DNA of 64,000 nucleotides from Lysobacterales bacterium. GTDB lineage: Bacteria; Pseudomonadota; Gammaproteobacteria; Xanthomonadales; Marinicellaceae. Every line of letters starts with the position of its first letter. The first letter of the stretch is position 1. Below, piece by piece: positions 1 to 8,980 of the stretch. The notes beneath the pieces were generated by a model. That model was not told the origin of the DNA and made no database searches. It saw nothing but the letters and a program-made list of their open reading frames with translations. Made by a program: the position numbers and the translations under genes. The stretch is from the NCBI GenBank assembly GCA_027067055.1, contig JAMOMK010000123.1:1-64000 (forward strand). The letters are read 5' to 3'.

Positions 1-83
1 ACATCATCTAATTCTTCCAATGCTTCATGATGTGATAATAGTGCGTCTGATAAATCTTGTTGTCGTAAATTCTTCCAAGCCAT
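1..83 (-). CDS. IS5-like transposase, N-terminal part only
   Basis: An ATG (complement of 81-83) opens a frame that runs to the window edge: MAWKNLRQQDLSDALLSHHE and then an acidic Glu/Asp stretch. This resembles the N-terminus of IS5-family DDE transposases, which often begin with M-A-W-K and a helix containing DAL. Only 27 complete codons are visible, so neither the catalytic residues nor the integrity of the gene can be judged. The adjacent IS-type terminal repeat supports the call. Confidence 0.5.
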   Translation of the reverse strand, partial: MAWKNLRQQDLSDALLSHHEALEELDD

Positions 84-160
84 AGTATTTTAACTGTTTG
101 TTCTTACTATATATTATAACATTTTTTAAGCAGTATTTGGAAAAGTTATGCAAAGGTCTC
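1..160 (-). mobile_element. IS5-family insertion sequence, one end only (truncated by window edge)
   Basis: Positions 139-160 read inward from the outer tip as GAGACCTTTGCATAACTTTT, the type of terminal inverted repeat I associate with IS5-family elements. The three bases just outside (TTA, 161-163) fit a TNA target duplication. The start of the transposase gene lies inside, on the minus strand. A related end sequence occurs at 8282-8299. The insertion sits about 20 bases beyond the stop codon of the CoA-transferase gene, so it does not disrupt it. The other end lies outside the window. Confidence 0.6.
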
Positions 161-184
161 TTAGTGTAATTAATTTTAGATATT

Positions 185-2338
185 TCATATTGTTTTTAAT
201 AAAGCATAGCTGAGTAGTTTATTGCTTAATTTTTCTTCTCTAGAAACTGGATTCAACAAATCCATGCGTTGCAAATAGGGTTTTATCTGCTCTTTATGCG
301 ATTTATGAAAATAGGCTTTCACGACCAATTTTAATTTACTTAGGGTGGTTTTAGTATTGAATTTAAGATAAGTTAAGGCTTTGATGATTACTAATTCATC
401 ATCGGTGAAGTCACTGCCAAAAGGATAATGTGGAAAATAGCCTTGTTGTTTGAAAGATGCAAAGGTTTTATTTAAATTTTGCGCGGTGTTGTAACGAAAT
501 GATTCAGGTATTTGCCAAGCTTTATCAAGTTTATTGTATTGAATTGCGGTTGTGCGAAGCTCTTGTTGAAATTGTGAATCGGCAATACAAATCAAACGTT
601 TGATGCAGTCTTGATCGGATTGACCACGTAAATCAGCAATGCCATATTCGGTGACAACAATATCGCGTAAATGACGAGGGATGGTGCAATAAGTGTATTT
701 CCAGACGATATTACTTTCTAGACCATTTTTTCCTTGGTGAGTACTGCGTAACATCAGTATCGAACGCGAGTCTTCTAATGCATGTGCCATAGCGACAAAA
801 TTGTATTGTCCTCCGACTCCACTGACCACTTGGTTATTATCTAAGGTATCGGAGGCAGCTGCTCCCAGTAAATCCACTTTCATACAGGTATTAATAAATC
901 GCGCTCGTATTCTTTGTACACGATCTAAAGCTTCATTGCCGTACAATTCATTCACCTGACCAACCGAAGTCATTTGAAACATATCTCGGTTTTTATCATT
1001 TAGGTCTCGAAGCCATTGATAAAACCAACGTGATCCTAAAAAGAAACCGCCATGCAACAATACACCATTGTGTAACTTATCTCCTATGCAGTTTTGTTGT
1101 AATGCTTGAATGTTTTTATATTTGGTTAAATCTGTTTTATACTTTTTGCCTTTTGCATCAAGCAACTTGCCTTTATTCAACTGCAATTCTTGTTTTAATA
1201 TCCCAAGTTTTTGTAAGCGTTTGAGTTGTTTTTTGGTAATAATTTCATCAATGACTTCGTGCTGTAATAAAATTTCGATGATATTTTCAGAAATTGTTTC
1301 GGTTATAACCCCCTGATTAATCAATTGTTGAATCTGTGCATCATCATAGACTTTACGTTTTAAAATTCTAGCATCAAACAAATGAGCAAAACCTTCTACA
1401 AACATTTCACTAGCGGCATATAAACCTTTTTTAAAAACTGACAATGACCCCGCAGACGTAATTACATCTGAAAACTTAGTTTTTATCTGTGCTTTATCAA
1501 TCAAAGCTAAATAGTCTTTATTGTGGGCATGACGTAATTTTGTGCAATAAATCAACGCATCACCCAAGGAGCCAATCCCTACTTGTAAAGTACCTTCGTC
1601 CTTAATCAAACTGCTGGTCAACAATCCTATAGAATAGTCAATACTATTGACCGCCCCTCTTGGAGTGGCAAAAGGTTCAAAGTAAAGCGATTCATCATCT
1701 AAAATAATATCAAAAAATGATTCATCAACCTGTGCTTTACCACCCATAAACGGCAATTGCGGATTAACCATCGCCACAACAAGTGGTCTTTTAATGCCTT
1801 TTCTTTGGCAAATTGGATCCATATCTAGCGTTAAATCAGTATTGCAACTCAAGGAATAAACAGGCCCATCATCTGTTTGTTTCACAGCCACCATCTGCAT
1901 TAAGACATTCATGCCCTTTTCCAACATATCACGCATGGCATGGGTGTAATTACTGCTGGTATAACTCATTTGAGCCGTTTGAGAATGCAACATTTTCCCC
2001 GACTGCATGTAAAACTCTGTGACCTTCATGTTTTTAGGCACTTTATTACACTTAAGGTCGTCAATATAATTCAGATTTGGATGATTCGGGAATAAACGGT
2101 CAGTAAAAGGTGTTAAAAATCGCTTTTCAAGTAATGATTTTCCTTTGGGTACTTGCAAAGATAAAGCGGTAAATAACTCCAGTGTAATTTGAGCATCATC
2201 TTTTGCCTGTTGCCATATGGCATTAACTAAAGGGTTAGGCTTGCCAATACCTAATGGCGTGCCAATTTTTAAATTTTTCCCAGCTTTGGCAAAAATTAAT
2301 TTAATGCAATCATCTTTGTTTTGTACTTTAAGTATCAT
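185..2338 (-). CDS. acetyl-CoA hydrolase/transferase family protein (CoA transferase)
   Basis: Member of the acetyl-CoA hydrolase / 4-hydroxybutyrate CoA-transferase family, which moves CoA between carboxylic acids or hydrolyses acyl-CoA. The C-terminal part has the family block VVTEYGIADLRGQSDQDCIK near residue 570 and VGIGSLGDAL near residue 253. At 717 residues it is longer than the usual 430-500; the extra length includes a basic, Lys/Ile-rich insert at about 330-420 and a 70-residue tail. Longer versions of this size are familiar in gammaproteobacteria. The substrate cannot be read from sequence. It is transcribed alone; the ATG at 2338 has no clear Shine-Dalgarno sequence. An IS end lies just past the stop. 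Confidence 0.85.
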   Translation of the reverse strand: MILKVQNKDDCIKLIFAKAGKNLKIGTPLGIGKPNPLVNAIWQQAKDDAQITLELFTALSLQVPKGKSLLEKRFLTPFTDRLFPNHPNLNYIDDLKCNKVPKNMKVTEFYMQSGKMLHSQTAQMSYTSSNYTHAMRDMLEKGMNVLMQMVAVKQTDDGPVYSLSCNTDLTLDMDPICQRKGIKRPLVVAMVNPQLPFMGGKAQVDESFFDIILDDESLYFEPFATPRGAVNSIDYSIGLLTSSLIKDEGTLQVGIGSLGDALIYCTKLRHAHNKDYLALIDKAQIKTKFSDVITSAGSLSVFKKGLYAASEMFVEGFAHLFDARILKRKVYDDAQIQQLINQGVITETISENIIEILLQHEVIDEIITKKQLKRLQKLGILKQELQLNKGKLLDAKGKKYKTDLTKYKNIQALQQNCIGDKLHNGVLLHGGFFLGSRWFYQWLRDLNDKNRDMFQMTSVGQVNELYGNEALDRVQRIRARFINTCMKVDLLGAAASDTLDNNQVVSGVGGQYNFVAMAHALEDSRSILMLRSTHQGKNGLESNIVWKYTYCTIPRHLRDIVVTEYGIADLRGQSDQDCIKRLICIADSQFQQELRTTAIQYNKLDKAWQIPESFRYNTAQNLNKTFASFKQQGYFPHYPFGSDFTDDELVIIKALTYLKFNTKTTLSKLKLVVKAYFHKSHKEQIKPYLQRMDLLNPVSREEKLSNKLLSYALLKTI

Positions 2339-2417
2339 AATAGTATTGTATCACATTTGTGCTATTGAAATTTAGACAACAACCCCAATTTTATAACTTT
2401 CACAAACAGTTATTACA

Positions 2418-2915
2418 TTGAACAAGACACTTACTATTCCGATACACCAAGACCCAACTCGTCATGTAGAAGATTTTTTTAATGGCTGGCATCAATTTGG
2501 CAGTATTGAACAAATCTCAGATTTAGAATACCGACTTATTGGACCGTGTGAAAAAGCTTCATTATTAACATTAGGTCAATATGAAATTACGATTACGGGT
2601 GAAATCCCCAGTGTTTCATTTATGTTAATCGATCAACTCTCCCGCGCTTGTGAAGCAGACAAAGTCATCGAAGGTGAAGTTATAGACAAAAACCAAACCG
2701 CTCAACCTGATTTTAACAATCCTTTTGGGCAAGCTGGTGGTGCAGAGTTTAAAATGCCATTGGGCATGAGCTCAATGATAAAAATATCAGGCATGTCAAA
2801 AGCAAAATTGGTTTTATTATTAATCCTTGCCTTGCCGTTAATCATTATTATGCTGCCGGTTATGTTTGTTGTAGCAATTTATAAAATTATTCGCTTCAAA
2901 ATAATGTTTAAATAA
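2418..2915 (+). CDS. hypothetical protein with C-terminal membrane segment
   Basis: I do not recognise this 165-residue protein. Residues 1-120 look soluble and mixed alpha/beta, with a Gly/Phe/Ala-poor linker near 95-115; residues about 127-155 form a strongly hydrophobic stretch (KLVLLLILALPLIIIMLPVM) followed by a basic tail, suggesting a tail-anchored or single-pass membrane protein. No ATG is available before residue 70, so the start is the TTG at 2418 (an in-frame stop lies 24 bases upstream), possibly ATT at 2412. It is divergent from the CoA-transferase gene and ends 2 bases before the convergent M1-peptidase/permease gene. Confidence 0.6.
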   Translation: MNKTLTIPIHQDPTRHVEDFFNGWHQFGSIEQISDLEYRLIGPCEKASLLTLGQYEITITGEIPSVSFMLIDQLSRACEADKVIEGEVIDKNQTAQPDFNNPFGQAGGAEFKMPLGMSSMIKISGMSKAKLVLLLILALPLIIIMLPVMFVVAIYKIIRFKIMFK

Positions 2916-2917
2916 AA

Positions 2918-5900
2918 TCATAGCTTTTCAAATACCTTTTTCACAACCTCAAAGTCCTTAGTCATAATATGGTAATAAGGATCAATCACAACATATTTAG
3001 GTTTGCGGTTTAGTTTTAAGGTTATTTTGTTTTCACCTGACTCTAGTTTGACCTTTTTTAGCAATAACTCCTTGTCTTTTGAATTGTAAATACCAATTTC
3101 GATAAAGTCATTCATACCAACCTCGCTTTCTTTACCTTTTTCATCGCTATAAAATTTGCTGATTTCGAGGGTTACATCTGCTTGGTAGTGTAAATTTTCA
3201 TCTCGACTATAAGTTGCATCACTGATTTTGGTTTTGTGTAGGGTAATTTTATTGAGTTGGTCATCAATAAAGTAACGCAAATCTTTAGGAGTATAGTTAT
3301 ACAACATATTGACAAAATCTTTAGTTGTTGGATGTGGGTGGCTTTGATAGGAAAAATTTTGCACAAAGCCCTTTAGAAACTTATTAAAAACATCTTCTCC
3401 AATATAATTTTCAATAGCATATAGACTTAATGAACCTTTTGAGTAATTAATATCCTGTTGTGATCCCATTGCACGAGATAGTGGGCGCTCTTCTTCTTTT
3501 TCTACAGCACGAGAAACAAGATACTTTTGTCGTTCCTTGCGTAAAAACTTTTTAATTTTTTGTTTGCCATATTTCTGCTCCATCACTTTTAATGCGGCGT
3601 ATTCACTCAAAGATTCACTTAAAAAATTAACACCTTCAACATTCGCTGGCGATATCTGGTGCCCCCACCATTGATGAGCAATTTCATGTGCCACAACAAA
3701 GTACGGTATATTGGTCTTTTGTTTATCAAAGGAAATACTTGAATCTTCTAATTCTCTTAAATCTGTTAAATAACCAATTATTTCAGAGAATGGAATGGTG
3801 CTTGGATAGGATTGAGCAAAACTTCCGCTAGTGACAGGAAACTCAATCACTCTTAATTGTTCTTGTGAGAAAGGTGAAAAATGCTCAGAATAATAAGTCA
3901 AAGAATCCATTGCAGCTTGCATCATGGTATCTATATTATAGCTGTGTTCAGGGTGATAATAAATACTTACTTCGATAGGTTTAAAACCTTCATCTTGCCA
4001 AATTTTAGTCCTTTGAAAGTAACGACCACTCACAAACGGGATAAAATTATGGACTTTATCAGCTGAAGTGTAGCGAAAATAGTTACGATTACCCTGCTGC
4101 CACTGCTTGATTAAATTCCCTGCAGAAAATGCTATTTGATCTTTGGATGTGCTAATGGTGACATCAACATCAATAAATTGACTATTTCGACCGAACATAG
4201 AACTATTTAATCCATACTCGTCATCACGTGAGCGAGATAACTCTTTAACTGGCAGGCCATATTTAGCTCTTAAACGTTTGCCACGCAACTCACTATCTGG
4301 GTCATAACCGAAACTTGGAAAAATCATAGAACTATTAATAAAAGCCCCATTTTCAGGGATACCATTATCTTTATTATTACTAAAACCTTTATTTTTCAGA
4401 GAAAACTCAAATGACAGTTCCATGCTTTGATTTGTCTGCAATGGTTGCAGTAAGCGATAAGTGTAATAACCAACCTCATTATCATTTATTTCTCGTTTAG
4501 CCTCATGTGAAAATGTAATACCTTTGGTAATCTTTTTATCGAATTGTAAATGAATATTTTGAATAGGTTCATTACTAATATTTTTTAAAACAAGCACCCC
4601 TTTGCCACTGAAAGTATTTTCATGTGGATACATATTAATATTTACTTTTGCACTTAAAATCTCAGGGCTGATAAGGCTTTGGTATTTTTTGTATTTGTGC
4701 TCGTAAGCAACTTTTTGTTTTTCAGCATCCAATGAATTACTGTAAGCATTAACAACATTGGTATTAATAAAAATAAAAGAACCAACTAAAACAAACAGTA
4801 AAGCAGTTGTTATTAATGGCGTTTTGACCTCTGAAACATTTACTACTGCCGATTTTAATCTTTGCCTAAAAAGGTAAACTTCTCCACGAACCCATAACAA
4901 TTGAGTTAATAACAACAAAATAATAGCAAATAGTAACCAATAGGCTTTAAATGCAATATTTGAATAAAGATTTGTAAAACCACTTAAATCTGAATATCCC
5001 GAAATTGGTACTCCATTAAATTTAAGTAAGTTATGCTCAAAAATACTAACTCCAAATGACCCGGAAAAAATATAAATTAGTAGAATAACTAATGTAAAAT
5101 ACTTATTGTTGACAAAGGCATGCACAAAAAATGCCATAAACATAAACAATATATAATCAATAAAATCAAATCCAAAAATACCAACAAAATATAATCCAAG
5201 TTTATAATCATGATAGCTTTTGAGGTTTTGAATAAAAATTCCTGCCGCTATAAAAATCAATAAAAACAGTGTAATTGTCGTTATTAGTGCCATAAGCTTA
5301 CTGCTTAAAGGAATAAAATTAGAAACTGGCAATGCATCATGGATTTCATTGCATTTCATCAACCTCTCTCTCCATAGTAACTCTCCAACCATTAATGCAA
5401 TAAAAACCATAAGCAAAACTTTATAAGTGGTGGAAATCAAGCCTATCATAAGATAAGTCACAGGATAACTGGGTGTTTCATAGGCACTTGCTAATGAACT
5501 TGCTGTGACATACAGCATCAATGCACTAATAATAACAGTTAAGAAAAAATGAATGCTAAAAGTAATATATTTTAGTTCAATTATATAACTAGCAAACCAT
5601 TTTGAAAATAACGAACTTTTTTGACTATTTAGTGAAGGCTTTAGTATTTTTTGTAAGGAAATAACAGCATTTTTATCCACGCTTGGCAGATTATCTTTCT
5701 GTGCCTTTTTACTCAATGAAAAAAAACTAGTTTTGTATTGAAAATCAAATTTTAAAAATAAAACAACAAGGCTTAATATACCCATGAAAAACCACAATAA
5801 TCGATTCCACAAATAAATTCCTTCTAATTTTATCCGGTAATTTTCTAATTGATCAATACTCATACCATGAACTTGTATTTTTGCTGCAAGTGAGCCAGAA

Positions 5901-6544
5901 GGATCGAGTAATGCACCAAATGAAGAGGTATCTATGTCATCATAATAAAAACTGGATAGAATTTTCAAAGCGTAAAACAATAACACTAAGACCCAATTTA
6001 TTAAGGAGCTGCGAAATAACACCGTAAATAACATAAAAATGGATGTCATAAAGAACACATTGAAACCATAAGACTTGATAAAAGGATTTAAGTAATACTC
6101 GAAGTGAAAGTCACCAAAATAACTGGACTGTAAATAGGGCATAGCGCTGGCAACAATATGACCAAAAATTGCTCCACTCATTATCAAAAAAGTTGTAAGG
6201 TAGGTCGCAATAAATTTACTGAATAAAAAATTGGTTTTTGTTACGCCAGTGGTAAACGTCATGGACAATGCATCGTGTTTATAATCAGCAAAAACAATAG
6301 AACTGATAGACGCTGCTACCACAAAAATAAGTAAGACTTTAAAGAAACTTAAAAATCCCTCAATTAAATGAGCTCCATTAAGTGATGAATTCTCCCCAGC
6401 TAAAATAATTTTGAATGAATCAAAATATCCTGCGGCAACATGAACAAGTAAAAAAGCGAGTATAAACAAACCAACAAAATAAACCCAATTGACACGGTTA
6501 TTAAGTGATTTGTGTAACTCATAAAAAGTTAGCTGAAAAAACAT
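2918..6544 (-). CDS. ABC transporter permease fused to M1-family aminopeptidase
   Basis: A 1208-residue fusion. Residues 1 to about 600 hold two sets of six or so hydrophobic segments, typical of ABC-2 type export permeases. Residues about 610-1208 are an M1 (gluzincin) metallopeptidase with the zinc motif HEIAHQWWGH at 953-962 and the downstream Glu-containing helix (NFLSESLSEYAALKVME) supplying the third ligand. In known relatives the peptidase domain faces the periplasm; substrate unknown. Five bases separate it from the ATPase gene upstream, and the secreted protein gene lies just before that, so the three genes form an operon for an exporter with a built-in peptidase. ATG at 6544 has a weak ribosome site. 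Confidence 0.88.
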   Translation of the reverse strand: MFFQLTFYELHKSLNNRVNWVYFVGLFILAFLLVHVAAGYFDSFKIILAGENSSLNGAHLIEGFLSFFKVLLIFVVAASISSIVFADYKHDALSMTFTTGVTKTNFLFSKFIATYLTTFLIMSGAIFGHIVASAMPYLQSSYFGDFHFEYYLNPFIKSYGFNVFFMTSIFMLFTVLFRSSLINWVLVLLFYALKILSSFYYDDIDTSSFGALLDPSGSLAAKIQVHGMSIDQLENYRIKLEGIYLWNRLLWFFMGILSLVVLFLKFDFQYKTSFFSLSKKAQKDNLPSVDKNAVISLQKILKPSLNSQKSSLFSKWFASYIIELKYITFSIHFFLTVIISALMLYVTASSLASAYETPSYPVTYLMIGLISTTYKVLLMVFIALMVGELLWRERLMKCNEIHDALPVSNFIPLSSKLMALITTITLFLLIFIAAGIFIQNLKSYHDYKLGLYFVGIFGFDFIDYILFMFMAFFVHAFVNNKYFTLVILLIYIFSGSFGVSIFEHNLLKFNGVPISGYSDLSGFTNLYSNIAFKAYWLLFAIILLLLTQLLWVRGEVYLFRQRLKSAVVNVSEVKTPLITTALLFVLVGSFIFINTNVVNAYSNSLDAEKQKVAYEHKYKKYQSLISPEILSAKVNINMYPHENTFSGKGVLVLKNISNEPIQNIHLQFDKKITKGITFSHEAKREINDNEVGYYTYRLLQPLQTNQSMELSFEFSLKNKGFSNNKDNGIPENGAFINSSMIFPSFGYDPDSELRGKRLRAKYGLPVKELSRSRDDEYGLNSSMFGRNSQFIDVDVTISTSKDQIAFSAGNLIKQWQQGNRNYFRYTSADKVHNFIPFVSGRYFQRTKIWQDEGFKPIEVSIYYHPEHSYNIDTMMQAAMDSLTYYSEHFSPFSQEQLRVIEFPVTSGSFAQSYPSTIPFSEIIGYLTDLRELEDSSISFDKQKTNIPYFVVAHEIAHQWWGHQISPANVEGVNFLSESLSEYAALKVMEQKYGKQKIKKFLRKERQKYLVSRAVEKEEERPLSRAMGSQQDINYSKGSLSLYAIENYIGEDVFNKFLKGFVQNFSYQSHPHPTTKDFVNMLYNYTPKDLRYFIDDQLNKITLHKTKISDATYSRDENLHYQADVTLEISKFYSDEKGKESEVGMNDFIEIGIYNSKDKELLLKKVKLESGENKITLKLNRKPKYVVIDPYYHIMTKDFEVVKKVFEKL

Positions 6545-6549
6545 AATAG

Positions 6550-7431
6550 TTATACACGTTGAGATTGAGAATTAATAGCTGTAAAGTAAACATCATCTAG
6601 CTTTGGAGGCACATTTATAAAATCATCTTCCAGCATCTCATCACTCCAAACATGAATTAAGGGATGACCTCCTTGCAGACGAGAGTGTATGATTTGGTAC
6701 TGCTTTTTATAATCTTCATACTCATTTTTATGAATAGGCTTTTCCCAAACCTTACCCTCAAGTTCTTTAATTAAATCCCTTGGAACACCGTTTTTTACAA
6801 CTTTACCTTTATTAATGATTGCCATATCACTGCATAAATCACTAACATCGTCAACAATGTGTGTTGACAAAATCACAATCCTATCCTCACCTGTTTGGCT
6901 GAGTAAATTATTAAATCGTACACGTTCTCCTGGGTCAAGGCCAGCAGTGGGTTCATCCACAATAATCAACTTGGGATCACCAATTAAGGCTTGAGCAATC
7001 CCAAAGCGTTGTTTCATTCCTCCCGAAAATTCATGGACATTTTTATTCTTATCTTGATATAAGTTGACCAAATTTAGTAAATCATCAACCATTTCTCTGC
7101 GCTGTTTCTTATGACCTAGACCTTTAAGTAAAGCATAGTAATCCAACAATTTAAATGCAGAGATTTTTGGGAATACCCCAAACTCTTGTGGTAAGTATCC
7201 CAAAGTATTACGAATTTCTGATTTTTGCTGCAAAACATCAAACCCATTAAAGTTAATTTCACCTGAGTCTGCAGACTGTAATGTTGATAATGTCCGCATT
7301 AAAGAGGATTTACCTGCTCCATTAGGGCCAAGTAAGCCAAATAGGCCCGTACCAACTTCAAGAGTTAAATTATCCAATGCAACAACGCCATTGTCATAAG
7401 TCTTTGATAAGTTTTTAATTGTTAATTGCAT
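6550..7431 (-). CDS. ABC transporter ATP-binding protein
   Basis: Nucleotide-binding subunit, 293 residues. Visible motifs: Walker A GPNGAGKSS at 35-43, Q-loop near PQEFG (81-85), signature FSGGMKQR at 135-142, Walker B LIIVDE at 155-160 and the H-loop His at 191. The type with SGGMKQR and a C-terminal extension is typical of ABC-2 exporters. Residues 215-293 form a regulatory tail that includes an insert with HSRLQGGHPLIHVWSDE. It directly precedes the permease-peptidase fusion (5-base gap) and surely works with it; it starts 5 bases after the GLPGLI-like gene ends. Confidence 0.93.
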   Translation of the reverse strand: MQLTIKNLSKTYDNGVVALDNLTLEVGTGLFGLLGPNGAGKSSLMRTLSTLQSADSGEINFNGFDVLQQKSEIRNTLGYLPQEFGVFPKISAFKLLDYYALLKGLGHKKQRREMVDDLLNLVNLYQDKNKNVHEFSGGMKQRFGIAQALIGDPKLIIVDEPTAGLDPGERVRFNNLLSQTGEDRIVILSTHIVDDVSDLCSDMAIINKGKVVKNGVPRDLIKELEGKVWEKPIHKNEYEDYKKQYQIIHSRLQGGHPLIHVWSDEMLEDDFINVPPKLDDVYFTAINSQSQRV

Positions 7432-7436
7432 AACTA

Positions 7437-8135
7437 CTAATCACCAACTTTTATCATTTTTGCACCGCCCCCCATGGACTGCATCATTTCTTCCAAAGCT
7501 TCTTCCTTTAAATCTTGAAATTGTTGGAAAGATATATTTTTGTGGTCTTTGGGAATATTAAAAATAAGGTCATCAACATTTTGTTGTTTTAACTCTAAAA
7601 GCTCATAGGAGAAGGACTTTCCTTCAATTTTCACAACTAAACCAGGTATATATAGGTACTTCTCATCTGGAACAATCGCAGTTGAACTTTTTTTGTACCA
7701 AATGACCGTATCATCAACAATGGCTTTATTGCACTCATAATCATTTATTATTTCGACTTCATCAGAAAATTTAACAGAGTTAATCTCTTTTATATCAACA
7801 AGATAATTTATACCCACAAGCTTACCAAATTGTTTTAAGGTATTATCCTGAGTATCTATAATTTTTGTTGACTTGTTTAAAAAAATAGGCTGAGACAAGC
7901 TTGAGTTTTTTCCTTCTGTAAAGGGAACTATTTTGGGGTTGAGTAAATTATTTTTGAACAACACATCAATCAGGTTATAACTGAATTTTGGAATAAAGGC
8001 TTTCATTGCCGCTTGTGACTCTGGTAGATTCATATGGTTATTGCTAGTTTGTTTGTAAATCGCAAGCCCTTGACTTGGAATTTCTGCACAAACAGATAAT
8101 GAGATTAATAAAAGTAGAACAAAAATTTTTTTCAT
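7437..8135 (-). CDS. secreted GLPGLI-like protein
   Basis: About 232 residues from the ATG at 8135, chosen over an upstream start at 8207 because AGGAAG lies 7 bases before it and a clean signal peptide follows (MKKIFVLLLLISLSVCAE). The centre reads YECNKAIVDDTVIWYKK and then YLYIPGLVVKIEG, which matches the layout of GLPGLI-family secreted proteins (Cys-Lys-A, then a W-Y strand, then the G-L-P-G-L-I box, here YIPGLV). The function of that family is unknown. The C-terminal tail is Glu/Met-rich. It is the first gene of an operon with the ABC exporter and M1 peptidase fusion, so it may be a substrate or accessory factor. Confidence 0.65.
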   Translation of the reverse strand: MKKIFVLLLLISLSVCAEIPSQGLAIYKQTSNNHMNLPESQAAMKAFIPKFSYNLIDVLFKNNLLNPKIVPFTEGKNSSLSQPIFLNKSTKIIDTQDNTLKQFGKLVGINYLVDIKEINSVKFSDEVEIINDYECNKAIVDDTVIWYKKSSTAIVPDEKYLYIPGLVVKIEGKSFSYELLELKQQNVDDLIFNIPKDHKNISFQQFQDLKEEALEEMMQSMGGGAKMIKVGD

Positions 8136-8281
8136 CTTTTTACTTCCTATTTGATTAAATACACTTAAAAAGACTAATGGAATTCTAAAACGTCGCGAAA
8201 TACACAAAATATATTAATGCATCTATTGACAGTTTTGCGAAACTCATAGAAATTGTTATAATCCTAGAGATATTTACATAA

Positions 8282-8443
8282 GAGACTTTTGCATAACTCT
8301 ACTGCGATGGTAATGAGAGTAAAAAAAAGCAGAAAACATGGCAAATAATACATAAAATAGCTCTTTATTTACACAACATTTTTAACGAAGAGTAATTCTT
8401 TTTACAAGTTTGCAATACGCCCCACGGGGTGTGCAATAGTCTC
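8282..8443. mobile_element. IS5-related MITE (162 bp)
   Basis: The left end GAGACTTTTGCATAACT matches 16 of 17 bases of the IS5-type tip at 144-160; the right end read inward is GAGACTATTGCA. Both ends are flanked by TAA (8279-8281 and 8444-8446), consistent with a TNA target duplication. There is no coding capacity. The right half holds an imperfect hairpin around CGCCCCACGGGG. It fills most of the gap between the divergent GLPGLI-like and phosphatase genes, and a non-autonomous derivative mobilised by the IS at 1-160 is the simplest explanation. Confidence 0.65.
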
Positions 8444-8467
8444 TAAAACTATAATGACAGGATTTTT

Positions 8468-8980
8468 ATGAAGCTACTTATTACACTATTTGGACTGATA
8501 AGTTTAAATATATCTATTGCTCAAACTACTATTTATCTTGTGCGACACGCCGAAAAAGAATCCGAGGAGAAAAACCCTTCATTAACAGTTATTGGTCGAT
8601 TTCGAGCTGAGAATATTGCCAAAACATTAGCATCTGTAGGCATTACACATATCTTTTCAACTGATTACGTAAGGACACAAGAAACAGCAGCACCACTTGC
8701 ACAACTATTAAATTTAGATATTCAAAGTTATAATCCATCAAAGCTTGATGAATTTTCCAAATATTTACTAACAATCAATGGTGTGATTTTAGTAGTAGGG
8801 CATAGTAATACTACACCCGAACTCACCTCACTTATCAGCCAAAAGACAATCGATGCTATTAAAGAAAACGAATACGACAATCTCTACCAAGTTATCTTAG
8901 TTGATGATAAAATAATGCTCAATCGGTTTAGAACCATTCCATCTTACTTTCAACTGGATAGCAAAACAGAAACTAAATAA
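8468..8980 (+). CDS. histidine phosphatase family protein, exported
   Basis: 170 residues. A signal peptide (MKLLITLFGLISLNISIAQ) precedes the phosphoglycerate-mutase-like motif LVRHAEK with the catalytic RHA at 26-28; STDYVRTQET (64-73) supplies the second Arg, and VVGHSN places the second His at 112. The core is short, like SixA or the small periplasmic members of the family, so a phosphatase acting in the periplasm is likely; the substrate is unknown. ACAGGA lies 6 bases before the ATG. The stop codon overlaps the ATG of the carboxylase gene by one base (TAATG), so the two are co-translated. Confidence 0.85.
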   Translation: MKLLITLFGLISLNISIAQTTIYLVRHAEKESEEKNPSLTVIGRFRAENIAKTLASVGITHIFSTDYVRTQETAAPLAQLLNLDIQSYNPSKLDEFSKYLLTINGVILVVGHSNTTPELTSLISQKTIDAIKENEYDNLYQVILVDDKIMLNRFRTIPSYFQLDSKTETK

